A stretch of 64,000 nucleotides of DNA, from positions 626,722,310-626,786,309 of the forward strand of contig NC_133666.1 in assembly GCF_037893015.1 (NCBI RefSeq), written 5' to 3'. Below are positions 26,553-36,899 of this stretch, in pieces. The position numbers were made by a program, and so were the translations under genes. The notes under the pieces were generated by a model. The model was not told the DNA's origin, searched no databases, and worked only from the letters and a program-made list of their open reading frames with translations. This stretch comes from Macrotis lagotis. Its lineage: Eukaryota; Chordata; Mammalia; Peramelemorphia; Peramelidae. Each line of letters starts with the position of its first letter. Within the stretch, counting starts at the first letter, position 1.

Positions 26553-26712
26553 CTTTTCTTTTGTTTTTGTTTTTTTTTTGAGGCAAGGGAGTTAAGTGAC
26601 TTGTCCAAGGTCACACAGCTAGTACTCATCAAGTATATAAGGTTGAATTTGAACTCAGGTCCTCCTGACTCTAGAGCCTGTGCTGTATTCACTGTGCCAC
26701 CTAACTGCCTCA
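26553..26712 (-). repeat. SINE, left of two at one target site
   Basis: Antisense SINE with T-rich tail, body gagttaagtgacttgtccaa and head end ccacctaactgcct. It is more diverged than its neighbour, so probably inserted first. Confidence 0.9.
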
Positions 26713-26726
26713 GAACAGGAAGTTTT

Positions 26727-26881
26727 CTTTTCTTTTTCTTTTTTGCAAGGCAATGGGGTTAAGTGGCTTGCCCAAGGCCACACAGCTAGGTAATTATTAA
26801 GTGTCTGAGATCGTATTTGAACCCAGGTACTCCTGACTCCAGGGCTGGTGCTTTATCCACTGCACCACCTAGCTGCCCCTA
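26727..26881 (-). repeat. SINE, right of two at one target site
   Basis: Antisense SINE, close to the common young form (ggcttgcccaaggccacaca ... cacctagctgcccct). The target sequence gaacaggaagtttt appears three times: 26539-26552, 26713-26726 and 26882-26895. Confidence 0.92.
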
Positions 26882-26895
26882 GAACAGGAAGTTTT

Positions 26896-27330
26896 CAAAA
26901 GAAATTTAAACTATCAATGACCCAATTTAAAAAAGCATTTCCAAATCACTAATAATTAGAGAAATGTTTTGTTGGTGGTGTGCATATTGATTTAATCATT
27001 CTGAAAAGCAATTTGGAACTATGCCTCAAAAGTTCCCAAACTATGCATACCCTTTGACTCAACTGTACCACTACTAGCCTTATGCCCTACTAAAGAAATA
27101 AAGAATAGCAAAATATTTAAAGTAGCTCTTTTTAATAGTAGCCACAAACTAGAAACCAAAAAGATGTTTTCCATTTGGGGAACAGACTAAATAAATTATG
27201 CCATATGAATTTAATAGCATATTATCAATCCCTAAAAAAGGATGAAATGAACAGTTTAAGAGGAAACTAAGAAGGCATCTTGGAACTGAATCAGAGTGAA
27301 GTGAGCAGACCTAAGAAAAAAACTTATAAC
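26896..27330 (+). repeat. L1 LINE ORF2 end and start of 3' region
   Basis: It resumes the L1 with a frame-disrupted ORF2 end: gcaatttggaactatgcctc near 27008, ataccctttgactcaactgt near 27047, then the 3' end to about 27330. Confidence 0.7.
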
Positions 27331-27582
27331 ATAACGTTAGAAGAAAAACAACTTTGAAAGGCTTTAGAACCCTGATCAATGCAGAGATAAATTGTGAGCC
27401 CAGAGAACCAAAGATGAATCACACCACCCACCACCTGCCAGAGAAGTGATGGACCTAAAATGTAGAATAGAATGTTTTGGGACATGACCAACATGAAAAT
27501 ATGTTTTGTTGAACTATGCATATTTGTTATAAGGGTTTTCTTTCTCCTTTTTCCTCCAATAGGAAGGAGTGAATACATACTT

Positions 27583-27585
<3 letters not shown>

Positions 27586-27622
<37 letters not shown>

Positions 27623-27626
27623 CATA
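27586..27626. repeat. (TA)n microsatellite
   Basis: A run of TA with later interruptions to about 27635. Two short open frames rich in Y and I on either strand are products of this run, not genes. Confidence 0.95.
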
Positions 27627-27759
27627 CATATATGCATCCAGGCTACATAAAATATATACACATGCTCATATTTTATATAAAAATGAATATATACAATATG
27701 TACTTGTGTACAATAAGGATGTGTATAAAGACATACACACACACACATATATAAAAAGT

Positions 27760-28293
27760 AGCAAGTAGGGGAGAGAATAAAGAGATTCAGAAACCTGGAG
27801 TTGGGAATGAAGAAGAGGAGATGTCTAGGACTAGGCTGGAATAGAGAAACAATTCTATCCAGGGTCTGGAAAACAAGGAAAAGCCCAGTTTCTAGCTCTG
27901 AAAGTAGCCCTGTCCCATGGTAGCTAGGAAAAGGATATCTAGTGGCCAGGAGGTTTGAGGCCTTGGCTTAAACAAAGGCATTGACTGAGCCCCCCCCCCC
28001 CAATGGGTCATCCCCAACTTGAGGTTTAGAAGTTAAGCATTCAGAAGAGGGAAAGCCTAGGAGTGGGTGAGCAGTATGGAGACCATGCTTTTCCAACTGG
28101 GGAGGATGTGGGAATGTTCCACCCTCAGGAAGAGTGAATCTCTGAGTAATCGTTGCCAAACAGACTCATGGGTCAGAACCACACACTTCTTTTTCCCCAT
28201 CTTTCCCAGTCTCCCCCAATCTTGAGATACGAGTGGATCTAAAAACAGAGAACTGTTAACCATTCATCATGTAGATTGTAGAGAAGATCTTGA
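27760..28293. other. Gene-free stretch
   Basis: No gene recognised. A ten-base C run lies at about 27991-28001. Confidence 0.5.
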
Positions 28294-28306
28294 CCAGAAT
28301 TATTCT

Positions 28307-28460
28307 TTTTATTTTTAGATTTTTGCAAGAAAATGGGGTTAAGTAGCTTTCCCAAGGCCACACAGCTAGGTAATTTTTAAGTGTCTGAGGCTGGATTTGA
28401 ACTCAGGTCCTCCTGACTTCAGGGCCAGTGTTCTATCCACTGTGACACCTAGTCACCCCT
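28307..28460 (-). repeat. Marsupial SINE with near-perfect flanking duplication
   Basis: Antisense SINE. Flanks ccagaattattct (28294-28306) and ccagaatcattct (28461-28473) differ by one base. Confidence 0.9.
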
Positions 28461-28693
28461 CCAGAATCATTCTAATAAGTGTTTGAGGTAGGATCTATAT
28501 CCAGACCTCTGACTCCAAGTTTAAAAAGCCAATGAAATAATAAAAGCAAAAGCACCTGTTAAATCCCTGGAGATACAAACACAAAAATATCATTGACTCA
28601 TAGCCCGAGTAGTATTTCTGCTCCTGCCAGACCTTCACTAACCCTTATAGTCACTGAGGCTCCATGAACTTCAGTTTCCTCATGTAAGTTTGT

Positions 28694-28754
28694 CCCCAAA
28701 GTCTTAATTCACTTTTAAACTACTAAAGCTTAAAGTTTCATTAAGACTTTGGGG
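28694..28754. repeat. 61-bp palindromic hairpin, possible mini DNA transposon
   Basis: The arms ccccaaagtcttaat (28694-28708) and attaagactttgggg (28740-28754) are exact reverse complements over 15 bp. The 31-base middle is itself partly palindromic (aaact ... agttt). Size and shape resemble MADE1-like MITEs. Confidence 0.6.
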
Positions 28755-28984
28755 GATACTCCGAACATACTGAACTCTACCTTGCCCTCCCATCACCACC
28801 ACCATGGACTTGGGGGTCCCAGAAAAGACAGTCTTATAATTCTGATATCTGGGCTGAGAAAGTTCTCAGAGAGAAAGTGGAAATAGGACAAGAAGAAAAG
28901 CTCAGACTGATAGGCAGAAAGGAGAATCCTGGAGCTATCCTAGTCATGAGAGGAAGAAAGAGCAGCCACCTGTCTTGACCTTTG

Positions 28985-29246
28985 CTTCCTAGCATTTGCA
29001 CAGTGGAGCAGTGGATAAAGTACTTGCCCTGGAGTCAGGAAGACCAGAGTTCAAATCCAGTCTCAAAAAACTTGACACTTACCAGCTGTGTGACATTGAG
29101 GCAATCACTTAACCCTGATTGCCTCCCATCCAGGGCCAGCTCCAGAGGAGAAAGTGAAGCTGGTGACTTAGCTCAAATTCAATTCACTTGCATGTCATAG
29201 GATCACCTCCATGATGTCATTGTCTTCTTCAAGAACGAAGGATGGG
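28985..29246 (+). repeat. RTE-tailed SINE
   Basis: A SINE head (agtggataaagtacttgccc) runs into the body gccagctccagaggagaaag and the RTE-like tail gatgtcattgtcttcttcaa gaacgaagga. This composite is the marsupial SINE mobilised by RTE. Confidence 0.8.
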
Positions 29247-29395
29247 GCAGCTAGGTGCCACAGTGGATAGAGCACTGGCCCTGAAGTCAGGAGGACCTGA
29301 GTTCAAATGTGATCTCAGATACATAATAATTACCTAGCTGTGTGACCTTGGGCAAGTCACTTAACTCCATTGCCTTGCAAAAATAAAAGGAATAA
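29247..29395 (+). repeat. Marsupial SINE directly abutting the RTE-tailed SINE
   Basis: Starts ggggcagctaggtgccacag and ends cattgccttgcaaaaataaa. It inserted at or very near the 3' tail of the preceding SINE. Confidence 0.9.
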
Positions 29396-31464
29396 GGACA
29401 AACATTGGCACCAGAGTGTAGACTACTTAGGGAGATCATTCTCCATTCTACTCTGGCCCCACCCAGACTCCATCCTTTGACATTTCCACTTCGAACTGAG
29501 ATTTCATCTTCCTCTTGGACTTGTGCCCTGTCACCTAAACTAATATAACTGATATTCCTGATTATTGTTTTCCTATTAGTGAGTCAAATATATTTACTTA
29601 TTAGCCATGAATTTTTTTTTTAATAAATGAAAGCAATGGAAGTGCGATCTCTGACTTTTGTATAATGAGGATTTGGTGGAAGGGAAAGCTAAACCCAGCT
29701 CTGAGATGGGAAAACTTCCCCAACCTACCTTCCCTTCAGTGGGCCCCAGGAAAGTTACTTTAATCCTGAACACTCAAAAAGAAGCATACCACTAGGCTAC
29801 AAATATTTGATGTGAAATAAATTGGCTGTAAGTTCCAAAGCCAAGTCTCCTCTTGAAGGGAAGAGAGGGGCAGGAAGCAATGGTCCAGCCACAGCCGTAA
29901 CCTTGCTCCCCTCAGATGTAGTATTCCAGATGGAGTGTGGTGTTTGGAATCTAGCTACAAATCCCCAGTCTTGGTTACACAGAACAGGTGTCACATGGAA
30001 AATGAGGGAATTATACTGGATGGCTTCTGGTTCTAGATTCTCTTTGATCTATTTTCATCCTGTCCACCCCAGTTTCCATTAGAGTTTTTCCCCACCTCAG
30101 ATAGAATGATACTTGGCCCTTTGGGGGGGGGGCAATTGATCCCATATTGAAAGAGACAATTAACAAAGGTGGGCCCTATATAAGGAGCTAGTTCCCCCAC
30201 CACAAGGAAGACCCTGTGATGAAGAAAATTCCTTCTTCCAGGGTAGATCCAAGGGAGTTTTCCAGTTTCAATGAGCTCTCCCCCCTCCCCCCAGGAAGCC
30301 CTGGGCTAAGGATGGAGTGCTCTAAGAAAGGAGTATGTCTGTTCAGGGGACCACCCGAGTAAACTATGGCCCAGGCTCTCCTGGGGCTGGCTGGGGTAAA
30401 ATTCAACCAGTCCTGCCTGCCCCATTCCCCTAGGGATCCTGGTAAACTGTAAATATCTCAAGAAGAGATTCTATCCCAACCTCTCATTCCTCTTGCAAGA
30501 AATAATCTAACTAGGCTTCCCATAGCCAGTGTTTCTCTGAGAGTTTATCTCCAGTGCAGCTGCCCCAGTCCTCTCCACCAAAGTATACCCCTCACCTCAC
30601 TGGCTCCTACCAGCTTAGGCCTATGACTACTATCAGTGCAGCATACTAGAAACCATGGCTACAAAGTGAGTAGGGGTAAGCATTATGTATTCTCTTGGCC
30701 TTTTCCCATGATGGACCTGATGGCCAGAGTCATTCTCTTATCTAAAGATTTCCTGCCACTTGGGAGAGTACTCTGGGGAAGTAGCATCTCGGTAGCATTG
30801 GGAAGGAGGCAGAGAAATAGGCTGCAAAGAGGTAGAGTATCTAGTGAGATGATTCTAGGAGGGCAGCTGCCCAAACAAGCTGGGATAAAGTAGGCAGCCT
30901 CAGGGAGAAAGTGACCGGGGCCCAGAATCTAGCTTTAGGACCTTCTCCCTCTGGTGCTGGACCAGCAACTCTGTGTCCTTCTTGGATGTAGGAGAAAGCC
31001 TTCAACTAGAACAGAACCATGAGGGGAGGAAGATAAATGTTGGGTGTGCGAAGAGAAAGAGATGTAAGGAAAGAGAAGCACAGGTTGCACCCCAAGAATT
31101 GAGCTAACTCAAGGAAAATGGTGAATAGGAATCTATATTGACTGCAAAGAGTTAATCCCTCCTGGTGTAATAATTATGAACCAACTCAAGAGGATATTTA
31201 CAAAGGAAAGGGAGCATTGCCAAGTCAGTCCAGGGTTTATTTCTATTCAGGAACAGTTGTCTCCTGGAATAATGAGCTGTTATTAGGCAGCAGTCCAAGA
31301 ACCTTGGACACTAGGCTGCAGAACAACCCCCTACTCCACCATTTTTGACTTTCCATTTCTTCTTTTCATTGGGAACTTCTAGAAGAGGGACTAGAATAGG
31401 GCTAGAAAGGAGTTGTGGCATTTCTGCAGCATAAGCAGTCCTATGATGGGGTCTCTGCCTCCAG
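29396..31464. other. Region upstream of the mannosidase pseudogene; no exon found
   Basis: GC content rises here. The signal-peptide exon (exon 1) of the mannosidase would lie in this interval, but I could not find it. Open frames at 29822-30082 and 30636-30893 have no recognisable domain. Confidence 0.45.
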
Positions 31465-31556
31465 TTACCCAGCTCTCCATGATCAATGTGAACCTGCTGC
31501 CTCATACTCATGTTGATGTCAGCTGTCTCTGGATGGTGGTGAAAATTGTTTTGGAG
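31465..31556 (+). pseudogene. MAN2B1: MAN2B1-like exon 2 remnant (metal-binding motif)
   Basis: Acceptor ctgcctccag and donor gtgaga bracket a frame reading MINVNLLPHTHVDV, the counterpart of the family's N-terminal LNVHLLPHTHDDVGW block. The first aspartate of HTHDD is V (gtt, 31512-31514). The tryptophan after it is C. The rest of the exon is open but diverged. Confidence 0.9.
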
Positions 31557-31806
31557 GTGAGAGGTAAGGGCATTAATTCAGGGAGACTGGCTACCAGCCT
31601 TGGAGTATGTTGAATAGCCTGTCTTCAAGAGATATGAGGCAGCATCTGGTCTGTAGATCATTCTACTCCAAACATCCAACTGGATGCTTAGAGCCCCTTC
31701 CAAAGGATGCTCTACCTGGAACCCCTGCAGAAGAAGAAGGAGAGGGAGTGCTTTGGGATCTGAGGGAAGCAAGATGGTCCCTCACTGAGGCTGTCTGTGC
31801 CCACAG

Positions 31807-31978
31807 ATCAGAGAGACGGTCCTCACCAGTGTGTCCAGCACATCCTAGACTCCAGCAGGTTGGCCCTGCTGGCCAACCATCCAGAAACTTCATCTTTGCT
31901 GAGATGATATTTTTTGTTCTATGATGGTGGCAGCTGGCCACTCTCAAGAGGCAAGCTGTACAGCAGCCGGTCAGCCAG
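31807..31978 (+). pseudogene. MAN2B1: MAN2B1-like exon 3 remnant with two frameshifts
   Basis: Between ccacag and gtgagg, the pieces QCVQHILDSSRLALLANHPE, RNFIFAEMIFFV and WWQLATLKRQAVQQPVSQ match consecutive parts of the family (VQYILDS..., RRFIYVEIAFF, WWHQQTN...). They lie in three different frames, so at least two indels have occurred. The 172-base length is close to the expected exon length. Confidence 0.88.
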
Positions 31979-32105
31979 GTGAGGAGAACCAAAGGCAGGG
32001 AACCACAGAATGTGTGAGGGTTGGAGGGGAACATAGAGGTCATCTAGCTCTACTCCCACTCAACACTCATTTAGGAAACTGAGGATTCTGTCTTGTCCCC
32101 TTCAG

Positions 32106-32236
32106 GCCTAGCATTTTGACTCCAACCACCTAGTAATGGCCATGGACAACCACTTCTACTGGAATGATTCCTAGTTGGCAATATCAACCAATGATTTCAT
32201 AATTCAGACAAGCTGATCCAGCTTGTTAAGGAAAAA
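32106..32236 (+). pseudogene. MAN2B1: MAN2B1-like mid-catalytic-domain exon remnant
   Basis: After the acceptor ccccttcag, HFDSNHLVMAM matches the family's YYRTNHTVMTMG stretch. FHNSDKLIQLV further on matches WFKNLDKLIRLV. A frame change and a TAG separate the two pieces. The 3' boundary is estimated. Confidence 0.8.
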
Positions 32237-32349
32237 GTAGATATTCAGGCATGTGATGTGGGGGACAAGAAGAAAATGGGATGCTGGCCAGGGTGACAAG
32301 GGAGGGGGAGTTGAATCAGTCTTCATTGCTTTTCCCCTGGCAAAGCAAA

Positions 32350-32419
32350 GGGAATCTTAATGTTCTTACTCTACCCTGGCCTGTTACCTGTGGGAGCTAA
32401 ATAAGGCCATCTTCTCCTG
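32350..32419 (+). pseudogene. MAN2B1: MAN2B1-like exon remnant (CYLWELNKA)
   Basis: [13 protein letters not shown] is nearly identical to the family's [15 protein letters not shown] likely one-base loss lies just upstream (gttcttactc). The donor is gtactg. Confidence 0.9.
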
Positions 32420-32511
32420 GTACTGGGAGGGGAGAAGGCAGGGGAGAGCAAGAGGGAGGAAGAGTGGGGAGAGAAACTCTCTGCCACAGTGATTCTGGGC
32501 CCATGCCCCAG

Positions 32512-32632
32512 AACGATGAAGCAGGATGACTTCTTCCCATATGCAGATGGCTCCCACCAGTTCTGGACTGGCGACTTCACCAGCTGTCCTGCTCTCAAAT
32601 ACTATGTGTACTAGAGTTATAAGTTTCTTCAG
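32512..32632 (+). pseudogene. MAN2B1: MAN2B1-like exon remnant (DDFFPYADG) with stop
   Basis: Between the acceptor gccccag and the donor gtgcta lies [18 protein letters not shown], a hallmark of lysosomal alpha-mannosidase. A TAG at 32612-32614 interrupts the frame before SYKFLQ. Confidence 0.95.
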
Positions 32633-32939
32633 GTGCTAACTTTTCTGAGATCCGGGGCAAGGGGGGGGAGGGAGAAGCACATAGGAAAGGTGTTTGTCTC
32701 CTTGGAAGGAAGAAAGGTAAGATGGGGTTCTGATATAGGGAAGAAGGAGCCTATGGGAAGAATGTAAAGGTCCCAGAAAGGAGAATTAGGTGGGTTGGGG
32801 AATGGGTCATGGGAAGAGTATAAGTCATGGAAAAGAGGATGTAAGGCCTCTGGGAGTCCTGATGGAATGGGGGGAGGGATCTATAAGAAGGGGGAATTAT
32901 GTTTGCTAGGGAGTGAGGCAGGTTATTGGCATGGGAGCT

Positions 32940-33095
32940 TAAAGGTCATTTGGCCCAACCCCTTCATCTTATACATAAAGGAACTAGAGACCCCAGAGAA
33001 TTTAAAATTTACTCCAGGTCATATAGATAGTAAGTGGTAGAGACAACATCACCCAGGATTTCTCACTTCATATCTGACCCTCTTTCCCTTTTATC
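32940..33095 (-). repeat. MIR relic in a pseudogene intron
   Basis: ggcccaaccccttcatctta ... aaaggaactagagacccca ... ggtcatatagatagtaagtg is the antisense MIR pattern. Confidence 0.65.
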
Positions 33096-33198
33096 ACAGG
33101 ATGGGGCCTAATAGAATTGAATAAAGTAGACTGAGGGATTTATGGAAGGAGACACAGACCATCTCCTCTATTTGATACTTGTTTCCCCCTCCCACCAG

Positions 33199-33298
33199 GC
33201 ATATAACTAACTGGAAGCACTGAATGAACCACCAGTATCTCAGTCCCTATGGCCAAGGGAGAAGTATCTACTGCATAGATGATAGGAACCATTGGTCA
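33199..33298 (+). pseudogene. MAN2B1: MAN2B1-like exon remnant (NQLEAL) with stop
   Basis: After cccaccag, YN-stop-LEAL matches CNQLEAL, so a glutamine codon became TAA (33208-33210). SPYGQG follows in another frame and matches GPYGSG. The HHDAVSGT block is decayed: only WSG remains. The histidine there is a zinc ligand in the active enzyme. Confidence 0.78.
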
Positions 33299-33370
33299 GG
33301 TTTGAGAGAAGAGGGTTGTTTCTTTCATCTTGGCTCCCCCCCAGCCCATGGTCCACCACCCTTACTCCAG

Positions 33371-33432
33371 CTCCCAAGAGGATTTTGTAATCTATAATTA
33401 ACAGAATATCAGTTTATGCCCCCTGAGTCAGA
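33371..33432 (+). pseudogene. MAN2B1: MAN2B1-like exon remnant (NISLCPLSQ)
   Basis: After the acceptor cttactccag, a frame with one internal TAA ends in NISLCPLSQ, matching NISICPLSQ of the family. Confidence 0.78.
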
Positions 33433-33587
33433 GGGTCCTCATATAAAGGGGACAAAGGGCTCTTAGTGGACAGCTCACTGGGCTTGGGGGTTGGGAAAAG
33501 AAAAGTTCTTTTGCGATTTACAACAGGGAATGAGGGAATTTATTTTTTATATGGGGACTAGTTCAACCCTGCATCCATTGACCCCAG

Positions 33588-33703
33588 GTCCTGGTCATCC
33601 TCTACAGTCCCCTAGGATGGAGAGTGAACTGGATGGTGAGATTGCCAGGCAGTAACTGGGGCTTCTGGGTAAGGGATGCCAACCAGCAGACTGTGCTTAA
33701 TGA
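33588..33703 (+). pseudogene. MAN2B1: MAN2B1-like exon remnant (NWMVRLP)
   Basis: After accccag, ILYSPLGWRVNWMVRLPG matches VIVYNPLGRKVNWMVRLPV of the beta-domain. The frame stays open to about 33703, where no clean donor is left. Confidence 0.93.
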
Positions 33704-33917
33704 GATAATTACCACATATTTCAACTATCCTTCTTCATCTAACCTCCCCCCTAGAACCACCCTGAGAATGTAGTCCCAGAATCCCCTCTAGTGGCATCAT
33801 CTACTGTCCTTACCTGACAAAGGCTACACATTTCTCTCCCCAAGTCTTGGGAACCGTGACCCTCTTGAGCTGTCAGTTGGAAACAAAAAGAGGCTCCATT
33901 TATGTCTCCATTTCCTT

Positions 33918-34030
33918 TGACCTTTCCACTGAAGTTGTTGCTGTGTCAGATGAAGGAATGAGGACCTCCCCTCCTGAGCTCCTCTTCCTAGCCTCAGTCT
34001 CTCCCCTTCAGACCCTACACCTGGTACCCT
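33918..34030 (+). pseudogene. MAN2B1: MAN2B1-like exon remnant (PPELLF)
   Basis: STEVVAVSDEGMRTSPPELL matches the family's PSDVVIFPSS...HPPELLF segment. It is broken off downstream by the L1 at 34045. Confidence 0.82.
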
Positions 34031-34044
34031 GGTCATCCAAAATG

Positions 34045-34306
34045 AGGCCTAGTATTGGAATCACTGGGTCACAGGTTATGATCAATTTTATTGCTCTTTG
34101 GGCATGGTTCCATACTGCTCTCTAGAATGGTTGGATCACAGGCTTCAATGCATTAGTTCCAGTCCTGCCACAATCTCTCCAACACTGATCTTCTCCCCTT
34201 TTTGTCATCTTAGCCAATTTGATAGGTATGAGGTGATACCTCATAGTTGTTTTAATTTGCATTTCTCTAATCAGTAATGATTTGGAGCCTTTTTTCCATA
34301 TGATTT

Positions 34307-34337
<31 letters not shown>

Positions 34338-34545
34338 TATATATGTATATATATATATATTATATATATATATAGCTTAAATTTCTTCATTTGAAAACTG
34401 TTCATATCCTTTGACCATTTATCAATTGAGGAATGACTTGTAAACTTATAAATTTGATACAATTCTCCATTTATTTTAGAAATGAGACTTTTATCAGAAC
34501 TTCTAGCTGCTCTTTTATAGTATAATCTTAGATCTGCTAGAGCTA
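34045..34545 (-). repeat. L1 ORF2 fragment with internal (TA)n, interrupting the pseudogene
   Basis: On the - strand it encodes LRLYYKRAA, SLISKINGELYQIYKF and KWSKDMN, all L1 ORF2 C-terminal motifs. A long TA run at about 34305-34372 expanded inside it. It carries no L1 3'UTR, so it is truncated at both ends or rearranged. Confidence 0.8.
34305..34372. repeat. (TA)n microsatellite inside L1
   Basis: About 68 bases of nearly pure TA with short slips. Such runs can form cruciforms and are often unstable. Confidence 0.95.
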
Positions 34546-34561
34546 GTACCTGCATCTTTAG

Positions 34562-34619
34562 AACTTAAAGGTCAATACCATTTCCTGTGGGATACAGACC
34601 CCAAGCTCATCCATTGCAG
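34562..34619 (+). pseudogene. MAN2B1: Possible MAN2B1-like exon remnant (FDPDTGLL region)
   Basis: WDTDPKLIHC before a gtatga donor may match the FDPDTGLLMEI region. The match is short, and the 5' edge is disturbed by the L1. Confidence 0.45.
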
Positions 34620-34789
34620 GTATGAGATGGGGTGTGGTCACCAAGCCTGACAAACATCTGGGGTATTGGAAGAGGAAGAAAGAAAGGAAGGAAGGAAGAA
34701 AGATTTCTTATGAAATTTTTGGATGAAGAATTCCTAAAGGGTGGGAGATTAGGTAGGAATGAATGGGTAGACAAGGTTCCTTTTTCTTT

Positions 34790-34952
34790 TAGTTTTTTTT
34801 TTTTTTTTTAGTTTTTGCAAGGCAATGGGGTTAAGTGGCTTGCCCAAGGCCACACAGCTAGGTAATTATTATGTGTCTGAGGTCGGATTTGAATTCAGGT
34901 ACTCTTGACTCCAGGGCTGGTGCTCTATCCACTGCACCACCTAGCCACCCCA
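34790..34952 (-). repeat. Marsupial SINE
   Basis: Antisense SINE with a long T tract, body tgcaaggcaatggggttaag and end caccacctagccacccc. Confidence 0.92.
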
Positions 34953-35064
34953 AGAGAATTCTTTAGGACCTGAGAATGAATCTGACTTTGTAAGGCAGAT
35001 GAGTTAGTTCTGTTTAGAGCAGGGAACTGGGCTCATTCAGTTGGGGATGAGTATGTGTATTTGG

Positions 35065-35282
35065 GTTCTCTAGGTGGCACAATGAATGAAGTAACTGAGT
35101 TCAAATCCTGTTTCAGTCACTAGCCACATGACCCTGGCAGGTCATTTCATCCTGTTTGCTTCAATTTCCTCATAAGTAAAATGAGATAGAAGAAGGAAAT
35201 GACAAACCCAGTATCTCTACCAAGAAAACTCCATATGGGGTCATGAAGAGTTGGACATGACTGAAATGACTAAACAAAAATA
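35065..35282 (+). repeat. Longer MAR1-like SINE
   Basis: ctaggtggcacaatgaatga ... ctcataagtaaaatgagata ... gttggacatgactgaaatga marks the long SINE form. Confidence 0.78.
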
Positions 35283-35299
35283 AATGGGTATTTGGGGGA

Positions 35300-36459
35300 A
35301 AATATGCAATAACGAACATTTATATTACTCTTTAAAAGTTACAAAGCAATTTACATAGATTAATAACTCTGCACCACACATTGACCCTATAAAAGAGGCA
35401 CTTGCTAGGTGTCTCCCTGATGAAGACGCCTAGGCTCCTTGAAATTAAAGACTTGCCTGAGGTCATCCAAAATAAGAAAATGTCAAGGTTGATAAGATAC
35501 CTCAAGTGCATACCAGTCTTCTTGACTCTAAGCCCAGTGCTATCCATGGTGGTACCATGAATAAAAGAGCTCGCTTCTTTGGGGACCCAATTGGAAAAAG
35601 AATAAGAATTGGTCAAGAGAATAAAAGATGCCCTCTTTGTCTTTGTTATATGCCAGTCTCAAAGTTTAGCCCAGGGAAATCTCTGGTGTAAAGTTTTGGG
35701 ATAGCTTGTATCAAGATTGGCCTAAATGTAGGGAGCAGGAAACTCAAATCTTCTGGATGCTCGTTGTAGCAAGGATCCTCAAAGAGATTCATAAATAACT
35801 CCTTGGAAGTAGCTCATGGGTTCCTCTTTTGAAGGGCAACACTTTGACATTTCTGTAGTCCCTCTTTCCCACAAGGGAGATCCCACATGGTTTTCCTAAG
35901 ACTTGTAATACCAACAAGCTCCTTCTGGGAATTAAACATATGTGGATGGGGAGGGGGGTAGAAGCTACTGAACAAGAAATTTCCTTCTTTTCAAACCTGC
36001 ACTATCGAACTAATTCACTGGCATAGTGAAGTGTAGCAAGGTCCAAATTTCTTTCCTTCTCCAAGTGACAGATTCACTGAACAGCTCATTCAGCTTCCAG
36101 GGCCATATGGACAATTCTCTTCTTTATCCAAAAAGGCAAGTTTGCTCAAAAAAATACTCCAATCTTTCTAGGAGGTTTGACCCTTAAGCTAATCAGTTTG
36201 GTAACTTAGTCTTGGAGGGGGGGGGTCACACTTAAAACACCCTCAAGTTTGGAAATCTCCCTTCCTTGACTAGAAGACTAAATTCTGGAATCATACTATA
36301 TAAGAACATAAAATCTCTTCTCTGCACATGAGTTTGGAGTTCAGGAGCATTGTCCATGAGTCCTCTTCTCAGACTGAAAAGAAGGAAAGCACATGTTTAC
36401 TTCTGCAATGTACTTCTATAGGAAATCTATCAGTGCCGTTGCTTGCTGTCATCAGTTAG
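35300..36459. other. Gene-free stretch inside the pseudogene gap
   Basis: No mannosidase exon and no other gene found. Exons for about residues 610-700 should lie between 34.6 and 41.7 kb. Confidence 0.45.

Positions 36460-36510
<51 letters not shown>
36460..36510 (+). repeat. (CTA)n trinucleotide microsatellite
   Basis: About 17 CTA/ACT units without interruption. Confidence 0.95.
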
Positions 36511-36511
<1 letters not shown>

Positions 36512-36654
36512 ATTTATTATTTTTAATTTATAGATCATACATATTTAATTTATATTATAATTCTATAAGTATATATTATATAATTATTAATTAATGAATA
36601 AGTGGATATTAATTAAAAGATATTGATATATATTACAAAATAATAATTTATATA

Positions 36655-36890
36655 GCTCTTACCATGTACCAGACACAGCTAAGTGCTTTACCCTTATAGT
36701 CACTTCATCTTCACAGCAAAACTGTGAGGTTAGTGCTATCATTACCCTCATTTGCAGATGAGGAAACTAAGGCAGAGAAAGGTTAAGTACAGGGTCACAC
36801 AACTAATAAGAGTCTGAGGTCAAATTTGAACTCAGATCTTCCTGACTCCAGGACTGGTGCTCTCTTTACTGCAGCACTAGTGGCTACTAG
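36655..36890 (-). repeat. MIR/CORE-SINE relic
   Basis: Antisense MIR order: accctcatttgcagatgagg, aaactaaggcagagaaaggt, then tgaactcagatcttcctgac. Confidence 0.7.
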
Positions 36891-36899
36891 CAGCTATTC

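Noticed and set aside
27527..27754. Frames rich in Y, I and H on both strands
   Set aside because: They are translations of TA and CA runs.
31663..32043. 126-codon open frame on the - strand
   Set aside because: It is antisense to a mannosidase exon remnant and its open state is chance.
36460..36510. Regular repeats as a CRISPR array
   Set aside because: It is a pure trinucleotide microsatellite without spacers, in a vertebrate genome.
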